Assembly: GCA_028278025.1 (NCBI GenBank)
Contig: JANQFE010000125.1
Coordinates: 1-39,072, forward strand
Origin: Thermodesulfobacteriota bacterium
GTDB taxonomy: Bacteria > Desulfobacterota > WTBG01 > CAIYCZ01 > CAIRTM01
Length of the DNA stretch: 39,072 bases
Direction: 5' to 3'
A program made the position numbers and the translations under genes. Within the stretch, counting starts at the first letter, position 1. Every line of letters begins with the position of its first letter. The notes under the pieces are model-generated. The model was not told the DNA's origin. It worked only from the letters and a program-made list of their open reading frames with translations, and ran no database searches. Shown one piece after another: positions 15,191 through 24,603 of this stretch.

Positions 15191-16141
15191 ATGGCACCTA
15201 GGGTATTACTCACTGTTATTTCAGGACTTTTTTTTGTTGGCGGTCTGGGCTGTATGCAATCGTTCAGAGCAGCAAAGGACGGCAGGAGCGGTGAATGTGA
15301 GCGCAGCGTGAACATTACGCAGCTTATTTCCCAGGCATACCGGCAGGCGCAACATGAAATAAGTAATGATTTTTTACCGGATGAGTACCCCCCTTACATT
15401 GATAAGCTGCTGGCTGATGAAAAACTTACTGTAGGGCTCGGTATCGGAACCGAGGATCTGGGCCGGGTCTGTATATCTGAGGAAGCCCAGGGCCGGATTT
15501 TCAGTAAAGAACTGAGCATATGCGGTAAAACAATTTTTGTAGAAGGCCGGTTGATCTTAACCAGGGATGCCTTCAAACAGGGCCTGGAGGAATGTGAGAT
15601 ACTGTTCATTACCACACATTCACGTTTTGGGGCCGGACCCGTATTTTTACTTGACGGCAAAGATAAGCCCTACCGTATGCAGCAAACCGAAGACTATGAG
15701 ATCGTTATGCCTGATTCAGAGATAAGCGGTTATCAGGGAACCGTCACAAGGGCATATAAGGGTCCCTTGCAAAAAAAAAGCTATGTGGTCTTTGAGCCGG
15801 ACAGCACTGATCTGGCAAAAACAGAGCCGTTTAAAGGTTATCAGATGCTGGCGCTGTCAACGTGTACCAGCAAGAAACATTTTCTTGATGATATTGCCGT
15901 TTTCAGAGGTTCTTATCCGACAACCGGTATTTTTACCAAACGGGCCTGCCTGATGGATACCAGCATGAGAATTTTTATGAGGTTTCTATCGGAGATCTTC
16001 CAGGGAAAATCAGTTGATGAGGTAGTTGCAGGGATGAATGATGAATACAGAAACGTTTCCTGGGGATATGTCAGTAAAAAAATACCGCCATGGCAGGTGA
16101 TTAATAACCTGTATGCGGTGGGAATTAATACAGTGAAATAA
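15191..16141 (+). CDS. Lipoprotein-like protein with a possible His/Cys caspase-type dyad
   Basis: 316 residues beginning with a hydrophobic signal ending in GLGC (C21), a lipobox-like site. I do not recognise a named family. The strand ILFITTHSRFGAGP (H143) is followed about 80 residues later by LALSTCTSKKHF (C225). This order, a histidine after a hydrophobic strand and then a cysteine after another, matches the layout of clan CD peptidases such as CHAT and caspase folds; the LSxC context is especially CHAT-like. That is inference from pattern. The gene is single, rightward, with an AAGG ribosome site, and sits between the divergent selenoprotein gene and zupT. Confidence 0.6.
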   Translation: MAPRVLLTVISGLFFVGGLGCMQSFRAAKDGRSGECERSVNITQLISQAYRQAQHEISNDFLPDEYPPYIDKLLADEKLTVGLGIGTEDLGRVCISEEAQGRIFSKELSICGKTIFVEGRLILTRDAFKQGLEECEILFITTHSRFGAGPVFLLDGKDKPYRMQQTEDYEIVMPDSEISGYQGTVTRAYKGPLQKKSYVVFEPDSTDLAKTEPFKGYQMLALSTCTSKKHFLDDIAVFRGSYPTTGIFTKRACLMDTSMRIFMRFLSEIFQGKSVDEVVAGMNDEYRNVSWGYVSKKIPPWQVINNLYAVGINTVK

Positions 16142-16351
16142 ATTCTGTAATTTGTAATTCGTAATTGGTAATTAGATAAATAAAAATATTAATTGCAAAC
16201 AACGGAATAATGGAAAAGAAAAACCTGTTTTTTCATTTATGTTTATTACATAATTAAATACAAATAATACAAATCACGTGAGAATGTTTTTTGTTTACTT
16301 AGCTCTGCATTAGCGTTATTTTCTTGAGCAAACATAGAGGGTTACGTAAAG

Positions 16352-17164
16352 ATGGAATCGCAAAACATTCTCATCGCTTTTTTGCTCACTCTTTTTGCCG
16401 GCCTGTCAACCGGTATCGGCAGTGCCCTGGCCTTTTTTACCCGTAAGACCAATACAAAATTCCTTTCAGTCGTTCTTGGTTTCTCGGCAGGGGTAATGAT
16501 CTATGTCTCCTTTGTAGAGATTTTTAAAAAAGCACACGAAGCTCTTATTGCTGAACTGGGAGAGGTGGGCGGCACCTGGGTAACAGTCAGCTCTTTTTTC
16601 GGCGGTATGCTGGTGATTGCCCTTATAGATAAAATTATCCCTTCTTTTGAAAACCCCCATGAAATATATACCATAGAAGATATGGATGATGCTGAACAGA
16701 CCCGGGCATTCCGGAAGCTCTACCGGGTCGGAATCTTTACCGCCCTTGCCATTGCAATTCATAATTTCCCTGAAGGACTGGCCACCTTTATTGCTGCCCT
16801 GCAAGACCCCACGATTGGTATTCCCATAGCCATTGCCATAGCAATCCATAACATCCCCGAGGGGGTAGCTGTGTCCGTGCCTATTTTTTATGCAACGGGT
16901 AACCGAAAAAAGGCATTTAGCTACTCTTTTCTCTCCGGGCTTGCGGAACCCATAGGTGCATTGATCGGGTATCTTATTCTTTTTTCATTTTTTAACAATA
17001 TTGTATTCGGGATACTTTTTGCATCAGTCGGTGGTATCATGGTGTTTATTTCCCTTGACGAGCTTTTACCAGCTGCTGAGAGATATGGAGAGCATCACCG
17101 GTCTATTTACGGCCTGCTTGCCGGTATGGTTGTTATGGCAATAAGCCTGCTTTTATTCCTCTAA
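16352..17164 (+). CDS. zupT: ZIP-family divalent metal transporter (ZupT-like)
   Basis: 270 residues, about eight membrane segments, with a short acidic/charged loop (about 96-125) between the third and fourth. The ZIP metal-binding motifs HNFPEG (137-142) and HNIPEG (166-171) are both present in consecutive helices, as in ZupT. It imports zinc and other divalent metals through the inner membrane. Length is normal. The start has GAGGG at good distance. It stands alone; no Zur-type site was noticed upstream. Confidence 0.92.
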   Translation: MESQNILIAFLLTLFAGLSTGIGSALAFFTRKTNTKFLSVVLGFSAGVMIYVSFVEIFKKAHEALIAELGEVGGTWVTVSSFFGGMLVIALIDKIIPSFENPHEIYTIEDMDDAEQTRAFRKLYRVGIFTALAIAIHNFPEGLATFIAALQDPTIGIPIAIAIAIHNIPEGVAVSVPIFYATGNRKKAFSYSFLSGLAEPIGALIGYLILFSFFNNIVFGILFASVGGIMVFISLDELLPAAERYGEHHRSIYGLLAGMVVMAISLLLFL

Positions 17165-17169
17165 TCATA

Positions 17170-17392
17170 TTAACCGCAGACCGGCGCAAGACTAACGCTG
17201 ACATTCTCAGCGGACGACCTGTCCCCTGGGAAGAGGCAATCACTTCATGATGCAAAACAGTTTTTTTAAGAGTTACGGAGTTCATAGCAGCGGTTTTGTT
17301 TTGTAGCCTTGGCCTGCAAGGCATGAGGGTGTTGCTCCCGCTGTGTCGCGGGAGCAACAGGTCTGCGTCCGTCCGCGTAATTCTGCGGTTAA
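17170..17392. repeat. Structured dispersed repeat R1, copy C
   Basis: 223 bp with perfect TTAACCGCAGA / TCTGCGGTTAA ends, starting 5 nt after the zupT stop. The right-hand hairpin reads TGTTGCTCCCGC-N6-GCGGGAGCAACA, where other copies have TTTT/AAAA: a paired change that keeps the stem. The left 12-bp hairpin has two mismatches in this copy. Confidence 0.85.
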
Positions 17393-17632
17393 TCGGTTAA
17401 TTGATAAAAGTCATCTTTTCCTTATCTTGTAACCGACTAAAACAAAAAAAAAATTTTATCTTGACTGTACATAAATATTGTATTATTATACAAATTGGCT
17501 TTGAAGCCAAATTCAAATATTGTTTTCTTAGCACCTATTACGCGGCACTCATAACTTTTTTATGGGTGTAGTTCTGCGGCTAATTACATTTTTGTTCATA
17601 TAAAGTCTTGTTTTCTAGCATTGGGGGACATT
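17393..17632. other. AT-rich leader upstream of the first AOR gene
   Basis: No gene is seen. The stretch TTGACT (17461) followed by AT-rich sequence with TATTAT at about 17482 could be a sigma-70-type promoter, but spacing is not ideal. A GGGGGA ribosome site lies at 17623. Confidence 0.3.
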
Positions 17633-19507
17633 ATGGCAGCATTTACCAAGGGCTATATGGGTAAAATCCTGAGAATAAATCTTACCAGCGGGCAGGTTGC
17701 CGTTGAGCCGTTAAGTGAAGAGCTGGTAAAAATGTTTATCGGTGGACGGGGTATAGCAGCCAAAATTCTCTATGATGAATTGCAGCCGGGCACTGACCCT
17801 CTTTCTCCTGAAAACAAGCTGGTTTTTATAACAGGACCACTGGCGGCAACAGCTTTCCAGTCCTGTAGCCGCTGGATTGTCACTACAAAATCACCTTTGA
17901 CCGGCGGTATGTTCCGCGCCAGTGCCGGCGGCGGTTTTGGGGCAGAGCTAAAAACAGCCGGATTCGATGCATTGATCGTAGAAGGTAAAGCTGAAAAACC
18001 GGTGTACCTGTGGATAAAGGATGATCAGGTGGAGATCAAAGCGGCCGATCAGCTTCTGGGGCTTTTAAGCAGGCAAACCACTGATGCTATTCGCAGGGAA
18101 ATGCAGGATAAAAAGATCATGGTGGCTGCCATTGGTCCTTCCGGTGAGAAGCTGGTGCGTTTTGCTGCCATTGTTGATGACCGCAGAACAGCCAGCCGCG
18201 GGGGTGTTGGTGCTGTTATGGGGTCAAAGAATCTAAAAGCCATAGCTGTTCGGGGCAGTAAACATGTAGCAGTTGCTGAGCGCAGCAGGATGCTTGCAAT
18301 AACTAAGAAGTATGGTGAGACCGTGCAAACCGAGCCTAAATTCCAGGGCTTCAGACACCTGGGAACCGCTGCTGCAGTGGGGTTTTGTCATGAGGTCGGC
18401 GTCTACCCGGTAAAAAATTTTCAAGAAGGGGTGCTGGAAAATGTCAGCGGCAGGCTTACCGGTGAAAAAGTCGACGAAATTTTTATCAAAGACGCTTATT
18501 GCAACCGCTGTCATATTCACTGCGGTTCGGTCCTGCAGGTAAAGGACGGACCGTATGCATCTGATGCGATAGAGGGACCGGAATATGAGACCCTGTATTC
18601 ATTCGGGGGCGAGGTGGGCAACACTGACCTGGGAATGATCATTGAGGCCAACCGGATCTGTGACGATTTCGGAGTCGACACCATGACCGCGGGCTGCTGC
18701 ATTGGTTTTGCCATGGAACTGTATGAGAAAGGGATTCTTACTAAGGATGACTTAGACGGCCTGGACCTGACCTGGGGCAACCATGAAGCAATTATTGCAC
18801 TGCTGAAAAAGATTGTAAACAGGGAAGGGATTGGTGATCTTTTGGCTGAAGGCACCCGGATTGCTGCCCGGAAAATCGGCCGGGGGGCAGAAAAATATGC
18901 CATGCAGGTAAAAGGTCTGGAGCTGCCTGGATACGAACCGCGGGGAATCAAGGCCGGAGGCCTTAACTTGGCTACTGCCGCACTAGGTGCCAGCCACTGT
19001 GTAGGCCAGTCGCCGGAAGAAATTATGGGAACCGAAACGGTGGACCGGTTTGCAGCCGAGGAAAAGGGTGCGATGTGCAAGCGCAATCAGGATAAAGTGG
19101 CCATCTACGAAACAGGAATTGTTTGTATTTTTCCTATGGCCCTGAAGCTGGTTGGTCTCACAGGGCTAAAAGACATGCTTTATGCCGCCACAGGCATAGA
19201 GCAGTTTAACAGTGAGGATTATCTGCTTAGCGTCGGAGAGCGCATCTGGAACATTGAGAAAGCGTTTAACGTCAGAGAAGGTTTTGACCGCAAAGACGAT
19301 TATCTGCCTGAGCGGTTTATCAAAGAGCCCCTGGAACGAGGTCCGGTAAAAGGCCATACCGTAGAAATGGATCAGCTGCTGGATGATTATTATGAAGCCC
19401 GGGGCTGGGACAAACAGACCGGTGCTCCTCTGCGGGCCACGCTGGAGCGGCTTGGCCTCGTTGGTGTTGCCGATGAACTGGAGCGGATGGGGAAGTTGCC
19501 GGGATGA
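17633..19507 (+). CDS. Aldehyde ferredoxin oxidoreductase (tungsten/molybdenum bis-pterin)
   Basis: The start is set at ATG 17633 (MAAFTKGYMGK), which has GGGGGA at 17623; a TTG 12 nt upstream is less likely. The product is 624 residues, normal for the family. The N-terminal domain has IGGRGIAAKILYDE and the pterin-binding region. The iron-sulfur cysteines are CNRCHIHC at about 289-296 and the distal cysteine in ETGIVCIFPM near 496, the same spacing as in archaeal AOR. The enzyme oxidises aldehydes to carboxylic acids with ferredoxin in the cytoplasm; the specific substrate is unknown. It heads a rightward group with an unknown protein and an FMN split-barrel protein. Confidence 0.93.
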   Translation: MAAFTKGYMGKILRINLTSGQVAVEPLSEELVKMFIGGRGIAAKILYDELQPGTDPLSPENKLVFITGPLAATAFQSCSRWIVTTKSPLTGGMFRASAGGGFGAELKTAGFDALIVEGKAEKPVYLWIKDDQVEIKAADQLLGLLSRQTTDAIRREMQDKKIMVAAIGPSGEKLVRFAAIVDDRRTASRGGVGAVMGSKNLKAIAVRGSKHVAVAERSRMLAITKKYGETVQTEPKFQGFRHLGTAAAVGFCHEVGVYPVKNFQEGVLENVSGRLTGEKVDEIFIKDAYCNRCHIHCGSVLQVKDGPYASDAIEGPEYETLYSFGGEVGNTDLGMIIEANRICDDFGVDTMTAGCCIGFAMELYEKGILTKDDLDGLDLTWGNHEAIIALLKKIVNREGIGDLLAEGTRIAARKIGRGAEKYAMQVKGLELPGYEPRGIKAGGLNLATAALGASHCVGQSPEEIMGTETVDRFAAEEKGAMCKRNQDKVAIYETGIVCIFPMALKLVGLTGLKDMLYAATGIEQFNSEDYLLSVGERIWNIEKAFNVREGFDRKDDYLPERFIKEPLERGPVKGHTVEMDQLLDDYYEARGWDKQTGAPLRATLERLGLVGVADELERMGKLPG

Positions 19508-19631
19508 AAAGATTGTCAGTGGCTAGTTTTCCGTAGCCGGTTGTTAATAAAAAAATTTCAACAGATCACTGAGGACTCATAACGATCAAATATTTACCAT
19601 GCAGTAACAATCTGTTTGTGGAGTGAATAAT

Positions 19632-20372
19632 ATGAATACAGAAGCATTCATAAGCGACTACTTAAAACCCTCACTGGACGGCCTTGATAGAAGCTTCACA
19701 CTTGTGCTGCCCGGTATCCCTGATTTGCATAAAAACGGAGAGTTCATTGTGCAGGGCCGGCAGGATAAAACATTTTCTACTAATATAATTACAAAATATG
19801 AAAGCACCTCTGCAGGTATCAGGCTTGTCGAGGTGTATAAGAACACCGAAGAGCAGGAAAAGGGCATTTTTGTACGTCTTGTAGGAACAATCTCACTAGT
19901 AAAAAAGGGGTACCCCTTTCTTTTTCTGGATGCAGCGGTTTCGAACGTCAGCCCGCTTACCACCCAACAGGAGCCCTTAACCACACGCATTGCCATCCAC
20001 CTGCCCCAGGCCGGCAGTGAACAAAGAAAAATATTTTCTGATGTACTGAACCGCAAGGCCGAAAGTGCAGGTTTGGCCTATAAGGAGGTGCAGCTTGATA
20101 AGCTGCCTGATTTCTGGGGGCCGCTGTGGAGTGTGCATGCCGAAGGGCTTAATCTGGAATTGATTGCAACAGTACGGGAATTTGCCTGGGAATCCTACAA
20201 CACTTTTTGCGGACAGATAGAAGAAACTGCAGGTTTTGATTACGGGACTGTGCAGCGTCATATGGTTTTTAAACATTCCCAGATAGAACACCACCTATTT
20301 ACGGCAATGGGGCTGTCCGTACCGGCAGAGGCGCAGGCAGCTTTTTTCAGCGTGCTTGTTGCAGGAGTATGA
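19632..20372 (+). CDS. Protein of unknown function, 246 residues
   Basis: I do not recognise this protein. It is soluble, without signal or membrane segment. It looks like a mixed alpha/beta fold with a central segment rich in beta strands (residues 30-115) and a helical C-terminus that ends in HSQIEHHLFTAMGLS. GGAG precedes ATG 19632; a GTG 9 nt earlier is also open. It lies 124 nt after the first AOR gene in the same direction and may be co-transcribed. Confidence 0.65.
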   Translation: MNTEAFISDYLKPSLDGLDRSFTLVLPGIPDLHKNGEFIVQGRQDKTFSTNIITKYESTSAGIRLVEVYKNTEEQEKGIFVRLVGTISLVKKGYPFLFLDAAVSNVSPLTTQQEPLTTRIAIHLPQAGSEQRKIFSDVLNRKAESAGLAYKEVQLDKLPDFWGPLWSVHAEGLNLELIATVREFAWESYNTFCGQIEETAGFDYGTVQRHMVFKHSQIEHHLFTAMGLSVPAEAQAAFFSVLVAGV

Positions 20373-20416
20373 ACAGAGGGCTCGTTGCATGTTGCAAGTT
20401 TTACGTTGATTATTTA

Positions 20417-20630
20417 GTAACCGCAGACTAGCGCCGACATTCTCAGCGGACGATCTGTCCGCTGAGAAGATGCAATCACTTCGTGATATAAAAGCAGGAT
20501 TGCGGTATCCATCTAAACCGTATGGTTGTTTATTATTGTTAGACCCCTGGCCTGAAAGGCTATGAGGATTTTGCTCCCGCAGTGTCGCGGGAGCAAAAAG
20601 TCTGCGTTCGTCTGCGTGGTTCTGCGGTTA
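20417..20630. repeat. Structured dispersed repeat R1, copy D
   Basis: 214 bp; left end GTAACCGCAGAC, right end TCTGCGGTTA. Both large hairpins are perfect (TTCTCAGCGGAC/GTCCGCTGAGAA and TTTTGCTCCCGC/GCGGGAGCAAAA). It fills the gap between two rightward genes, so it would be transcribed if they are co-expressed. Confidence 0.85.
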
Positions 20631-20725
20631 TCAAAAATATGGAGCATAATCTGTTCCTAAGTAAACGAATAGAACAGACATGAAACCATAAACACAAACA
20701 AACAAAATACATACAACAGGGAGGT

Positions 20726-21280
20726 ATGAACATGGAACCCGGATTGACCTTTGAGGAGCAGCAGATACAGGCAAAACATTTTCTCACAAAGCTCGGGATA
20801 CCTGTTAAGGAGCTGGGCCCACAGGAACTGGAAGCGGAAATTAAAACATTTCTTGCAAAAACCCAGTGTCTTTCACTTGCAACTATAAATCCTGACGGCA
20901 CTCCACATCAGACAGTCCTTGATTATGTCAGCGAAGGGCTTACAATCTATATTGCCAGTGCCGGCGGACAAAAATTTGTAAACCTTGACAATACCAATAA
21001 AGTTTCAGTGTCAATCGGTTTTACTGACGGCACGGTTGAATCTGAATACGGTTTGACTATAGACGGTACTGCCAAAGTCTACAAGGCGCCCCACCCGAAA
21101 TTTGTTACCGGGATGATGAAGATGAAAAGTTTTCTGGAAGACTGGTCCCGCTCTGTCCAGCCCCTGGAGGATATTGTTAAACGGGCGGTCACCGCCCGGG
21201 TGATCAAGATTGAACCCGATAGGATTACCTATATGAATATGCCCAAAGGTATTCCTTACATGAGGTGGGAGAAGAAGTAG
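20726..21280 (+). CDS. Pyridoxamine 5'-phosphate oxidase-like FMN split-barrel protein
   Basis: 184 residues; GGGAGG at 20719 precedes the start codon, with a second ATG two codons on. Residues about 40-160 form the split-barrel flavin fold: a strand reading LSLATINPDGTPHQTVL, then FVNLDNTNKVSVSIGF and the later RVIKIEPDRITYMNM strand. Relatives bind FMN or F420 and act as small oxidoreductases or flavin binders. The substrate is unknown. It follows the unknown gene after a repeat copy and precedes the convergent SDR. An exported relative fused to a haem site lies at 24599-25417. Confidence 0.8.
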   Translation: MNMEPGLTFEEQQIQAKHFLTKLGIPVKELGPQELEAEIKTFLAKTQCLSLATINPDGTPHQTVLDYVSEGLTIYIASAGGQKFVNLDNTNKVSVSIGFTDGTVESEYGLTIDGTAKVYKAPHPKFVTGMMKMKSFLEDWSRSVQPLEDIVKRAVTARVIKIEPDRITYMNMPKGIPYMRWEKK

Positions 21281-21400
21281 TAAATAGATGCTGGTTGCTG
21301 GATACTAAATACTGGATAAGATATTATCCAACCGATAAAATAGCTGATAAGCTCATAAGCTGTGGATGTAACCCCACCATTATAATCTGCATAATACATA

Positions 21401-21683
21401 TTAACCGCAGACTTTCGCCCCGCAGTATATGCGGGACAGGCATACTAACGCTGACATTCTCAGCGGACGACTTGTCCGCTGTGAAAATGCAATTACTTCG
21501 TGATGTAATATGGCTGTTGATGAAAGTTACAGATGGTGGGTATAGACGCAGCATAATCTACAGCTCAAACTATATAGTGTTTATTATCTATGATACCTCC
21601 AGCCTGAAAGGCCATGAGGGTTTTGCTCCCGCAGTGTCGCGGGAGCAAAAAGTCTGTGTTCGTCGGCGTAATTCTGCGGTTAA
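21401..21683. repeat. Structured dispersed repeat R1, copy E
   Basis: 283 bp with perfect TTAACCGCAGA / TCTGCGGTTAA ends. It is longer than the others because of two insertions: one after the left end (a CCCCGCAGTATATGCGGGAC hairpin) and one in the middle. It lies between convergent genes and accounts for most of the 21281-21708 gap. The stop codon of the SDR lies 26 nt beyond it. Confidence 0.85.
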
Positions 21684-21708
21684 TTAATGCAGGAAAGAAA
21701 CAGGCAGG

Positions 21709-22512
21709 TTATATTCCAAACTCACCCAGTAAATCCCTGTTTATATATTCATCCGAGTTCATGCGTTCCATGGCCTTTTCATCAGTGAGCCAGTCGATTT
21801 TTGCCCCGGTCTGGTCATTTTTAAGGATCTCTTCGACTAAAAATTGAGTAACAGTCTCAACCTTGTCGGCCAGCATATTATAGATTGCTTTAACCTGTTC
21901 ACGCTGTTCATCAGGCATCTGCCGCAGGCTGTCCAGCATAAAATCGGTTACTACCATGCCCGGCCCCAGGGTGCCGATCTGCACCGGCGTGTCTTTGGTT
22001 TCCTCAAGCATAGAGTCGGTAAAGTAGCGCACCGCCCGTTTGGTGGTGCCGTAAACAGTCATGCCGGGGCGCATCATATCGCCGCTGCCAAAGCCTTCCA
22101 TATTATAAATCTGGCCGGAGCCCTGCTCAAGCATGCCCTGCAGAGCAACCTGGGTTCCGAAAATAAGTCCGGTAACGTTTGTGCTCACTGTGGGTGCAAT
22201 TTCGGCTGGGTCCAGCTCCCAGAGCAGTTTCATAGCAGTATCCCGTCCGGCGTTGTTGATCCATATGTCAATCGTATCGAATTTTTGTTTGGCAGTGTCC
22301 CACAGAGCCTGAACCTGGCTTATATCGGTTACATCGCAGGGCAGACCCAGCACTTTGTCTTCACCGAATTTCTGTCCCAGCTTTTTTACTTCCTGCTCAA
22401 GCTTTTGCTTATTGCGGCCGCTCAGTACAACGGGGCAGTCTTTTTCCAAAAAATCCTTTGCCATCCCCAGTCCGATTCCTTTGGTGCTGCCTGTAATAAC
22501 AACTGATTTCAT
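21709..22512 (-). CDS. Short-chain dehydrogenase/reductase, NYC1-like
   Basis: 267 residues. The cofactor loop TGSTKGIG (7-14), the NNAG motif and the YGTTK catalytic pair are present. The usual active-site serine region reads YNMEGFGSGDMM, close to the GxGSxG form seen in the chlorophyll b reductase (NYC1/NOL) subgroup rather than the common ISS form. AGGAGA precedes the start. A role in pigment metabolism cannot be asserted from this likeness; NAD(P)-dependent reduction of a carbonyl is the safe call. It is downstream of the second AOR gene, same direction, 90 nt apart. Confidence 0.8.
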   Translation of the reverse strand: MKSVVITGSTKGIGLGMAKDFLEKDCPVVLSGRNKQKLEQEVKKLGQKFGEDKVLGLPCDVTDISQVQALWDTAKQKFDTIDIWINNAGRDTAMKLLWELDPAEIAPTVSTNVTGLIFGTQVALQGMLEQGSGQIYNMEGFGSGDMMRPGMTVYGTTKRAVRYFTDSMLEETKDTPVQIGTLGPGMVVTDFMLDSLRQMPDEQREQVKAIYNMLADKVETVTQFLVEEILKNDQTGAKIDWLTDEKAMERMNSDEYINRDLLGEFGI

Positions 22513-22602
22513 GATGTTCTCCTTTGCATGTGCATTTAAAATGATAATGACCTAAAGTGTTTTGTGTTTCGTATTCAGTGTTTTGAAATCCGAATTTAAG
22601 AT

Positions 22603-24540
22603 TTAATTTTTATATGTGCCACTCTTTTCGAGGGCTTCCGCCACGTCGTCTAATTCCAACTCGTACAGCTTGTCTCTGTTTGGAATGCCGTTTTTATTCC
22701 AGCCGCGCAGCTGGTAGTATTCATCCAGCATCTCTTCCCACTTATCGGGATCAATTCTTTCGCCCTTATGGGGGCCGTTCGGTACCGGCTGGTCAGCCCA
22801 TTTTCCAATGAGATGGTCATCCTTTCTGCTGAGACCCTCCCGGCAGGCATAGGCCCGCTCCAGGTTGAATATTCTCTCGGTAACGGTTAGGATCTGCTTT
22901 TCATCTGCTTGCACTCCGGTAGCAAGCCGGAAAAGATCATACAGGTCATTATAGGAAAAATCTTTCGTACCGGTTCCAAGCCCCAGGATAAATTTGCAGA
23001 TCTGAAAAAGATCGGGAATATAAGCTTTGTGCTGATAATAGATAAGCGGCCTGGCCTTTTTGTACGAGGTGGGCTCGGTGACTTCCCGTGTACCAAACAG
23101 TGCTTCAGCCTCTTCAGGTTTAACCACCGGAAAGGCCGGGAACTCAACCGGTACCAGGGCCGTAAGATGGCAGGCACCGCGGGTGGAAGTAGCAAACCCC
23201 AGAGATGTTCCTTTATATATGCGTGAATCAACGCCTACCATAAGCATCCCCTTAGAGTGACTCACCAGTTTTTCAGCTTCCGGTCCGAACGATTGCGCTG
23301 CGCGCACAATGCCGTCAGACAGCACGCCACCCACCCCCTGTCGAAATGCGATCCTTTGCATCATTGTGATCATGGCGGCATGGTTGCCCCAAGTGAGCTG
23401 GATACCGTCCAGATCTTTTGCGCTGATGATACCCTTTTCGTTGAGCTCCATCAGTACTGCCATGGCCCCGCCAAATTCAATCAGGTCGATGCCAAGCTGG
23501 TTGCTTAAATTATTCAGCTTGAAAATGGAGGCAATATTGTCATTGCCGCACACCGGACCGACCGGGGTAAAAGCCCCTTCTTCGATCTTATTGCCCCATT
23601 CTCCGGCATAGGGGCCCTGTTTTACCTCAAATCTTTTCCCGCAGCCGATAGGGCATTTAAAGCAGGGCTTGTTGGACAGGTAAAACTCTTTGGCCACCTT
23701 GGTGGGTTCGAAATTTTCAATACCCTCAAACCCTCCGGCCTGCTGAAAATTGCGTACGGCAAGAAACCCTACTTTGTCAGTAGAAAACGTGCCTGTTGAA
23801 GCGCCTTTGTGTCTGAAATGATCATAAGCATTTGAACGCCCGATTCGCCGCTGAAGATCCCGTGCCCGCCGGTTAAAACCGTCGGGATCAAACAGGCTGA
23901 CAGGGCCTGAACCTCTGATTGCTACGGCCTTCAAGTTTTTTGAACCCATCACAGCGCCCATACCGGTCCGGGCAGCTGCGCGCTCTTCATGGATGATGTT
24001 GGCAATTCTGACCAGGTTTTCACCGGCCTGCCCGATTGCCGCGACCCGCACTTTTCTGTCACCAAGCTCTGCTTTGATAGCGGTTTCGGCTTCCCGGATA
24101 TTTTTGCCCCACAGATGATCCGCCGGTTTGAGTTCTGCTTTTTCATTATCAACAAAAAGGTAAACAGGTTTTTCAGCTTTGCCGGTAATAATAATATGGT
24201 CCAGTCCGGCGCGTTTCATGGCCGGGCCGAAATAGCCGCCGCCATTAGAATTTCCCATGATGCCGGTAAGCGGTGACTTGGCGGTGACATTAAACCGGGC
24301 AGGACAGGGTGCAGAGGTGCCCGACAGGGGACCGCAGGAAAAAATAAGCACGTTTTCCGGCCCAAGAGGATCAACCTCCGGACCGGTTTCCTCAAAAACA
24401 AGCCGGGAGCTTATACCCCGGCCTCCAATATATTGCCGGCAAAGATGCTCATCAAGCGGCTTTCGTTGGATAGTGCTGCCGCTTAGGTCTGCCTGTAACA
24501 CATATCCTGCCCATCCAAACATTGTGTATAATTGACTCAT
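22603..24540 (-). CDS. Second aldehyde ferredoxin oxidoreductase
   Basis: 645 residues, full length. N-terminal IGGRGISSRLVFEETGP, the AKSPLTGIMGNSNGGGYFGP pterin region, the CFKCPIGC cluster motif near residue 300, and a further cysteine in LFQICKFILG near residue 515 as the fourth cluster ligand. It is clearly diverged from the AOR at 17633-19507, so the pair is not a recent duplication. The start ATG lacks a clear ribosome site; a second in-frame ATG six codons on (MFGWAG) is possible. It lies downstream of the haem-flavin protein gene (58-nt gap with a repeat) and upstream of the SDR, all leftward, probably one unit controlled by the TetR gene further up. Confidence 0.92.
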   Translation of the reverse strand: MSQLYTMFGWAGYVLQADLSGSTIQRKPLDEHLCRQYIGGRGISSRLVFEETGPEVDPLGPENVLIFSCGPLSGTSAPCPARFNVTAKSPLTGIMGNSNGGGYFGPAMKRAGLDHIIITGKAEKPVYLFVDNEKAELKPADHLWGKNIREAETAIKAELGDRKVRVAAIGQAGENLVRIANIIHEERAAARTGMGAVMGSKNLKAVAIRGSGPVSLFDPDGFNRRARDLQRRIGRSNAYDHFRHKGASTGTFSTDKVGFLAVRNFQQAGGFEGIENFEPTKVAKEFYLSNKPCFKCPIGCGKRFEVKQGPYAGEWGNKIEEGAFTPVGPVCGNDNIASIFKLNNLSNQLGIDLIEFGGAMAVLMELNEKGIISAKDLDGIQLTWGNHAAMITMMQRIAFRQGVGGVLSDGIVRAAQSFGPEAEKLVSHSKGMLMVGVDSRIYKGTSLGFATSTRGACHLTALVPVEFPAFPVVKPEEAEALFGTREVTEPTSYKKARPLIYYQHKAYIPDLFQICKFILGLGTGTKDFSYNDLYDLFRLATGVQADEKQILTVTERIFNLERAYACREGLSRKDDHLIGKWADQPVPNGPHKGERIDPDKWEEMLDEYYQLRGWNKNGIPNRDKLYELELDDVAEALEKSGTYKN

Positions 24541-24564
24541 TGATATAATTTTTTAACTTTTGTA

Positions 24565-24603
24565 GTTTTATAAACTCACGCTCTATGGGCGAGAATAATT
24601 ACT
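24565..24603. repeat. Short dispersed motif R3, copy 2
   Basis: TTTTATAAACTCACG followed by CTCTATGGGCGAGAATAATT matches 4807-4845. As there, it abuts the stop codon of a leftward gene. A weak hairpin (CTCGC/GCGTGAG on the minus strand) precedes TTTATAAAA. Confidence 0.45.

Noticed and set aside
4593..21683. CRISPR array
   Set aside because: The R1 repeats are far apart, over 200 bp long and separated by genes; there are no spacers or cas genes.
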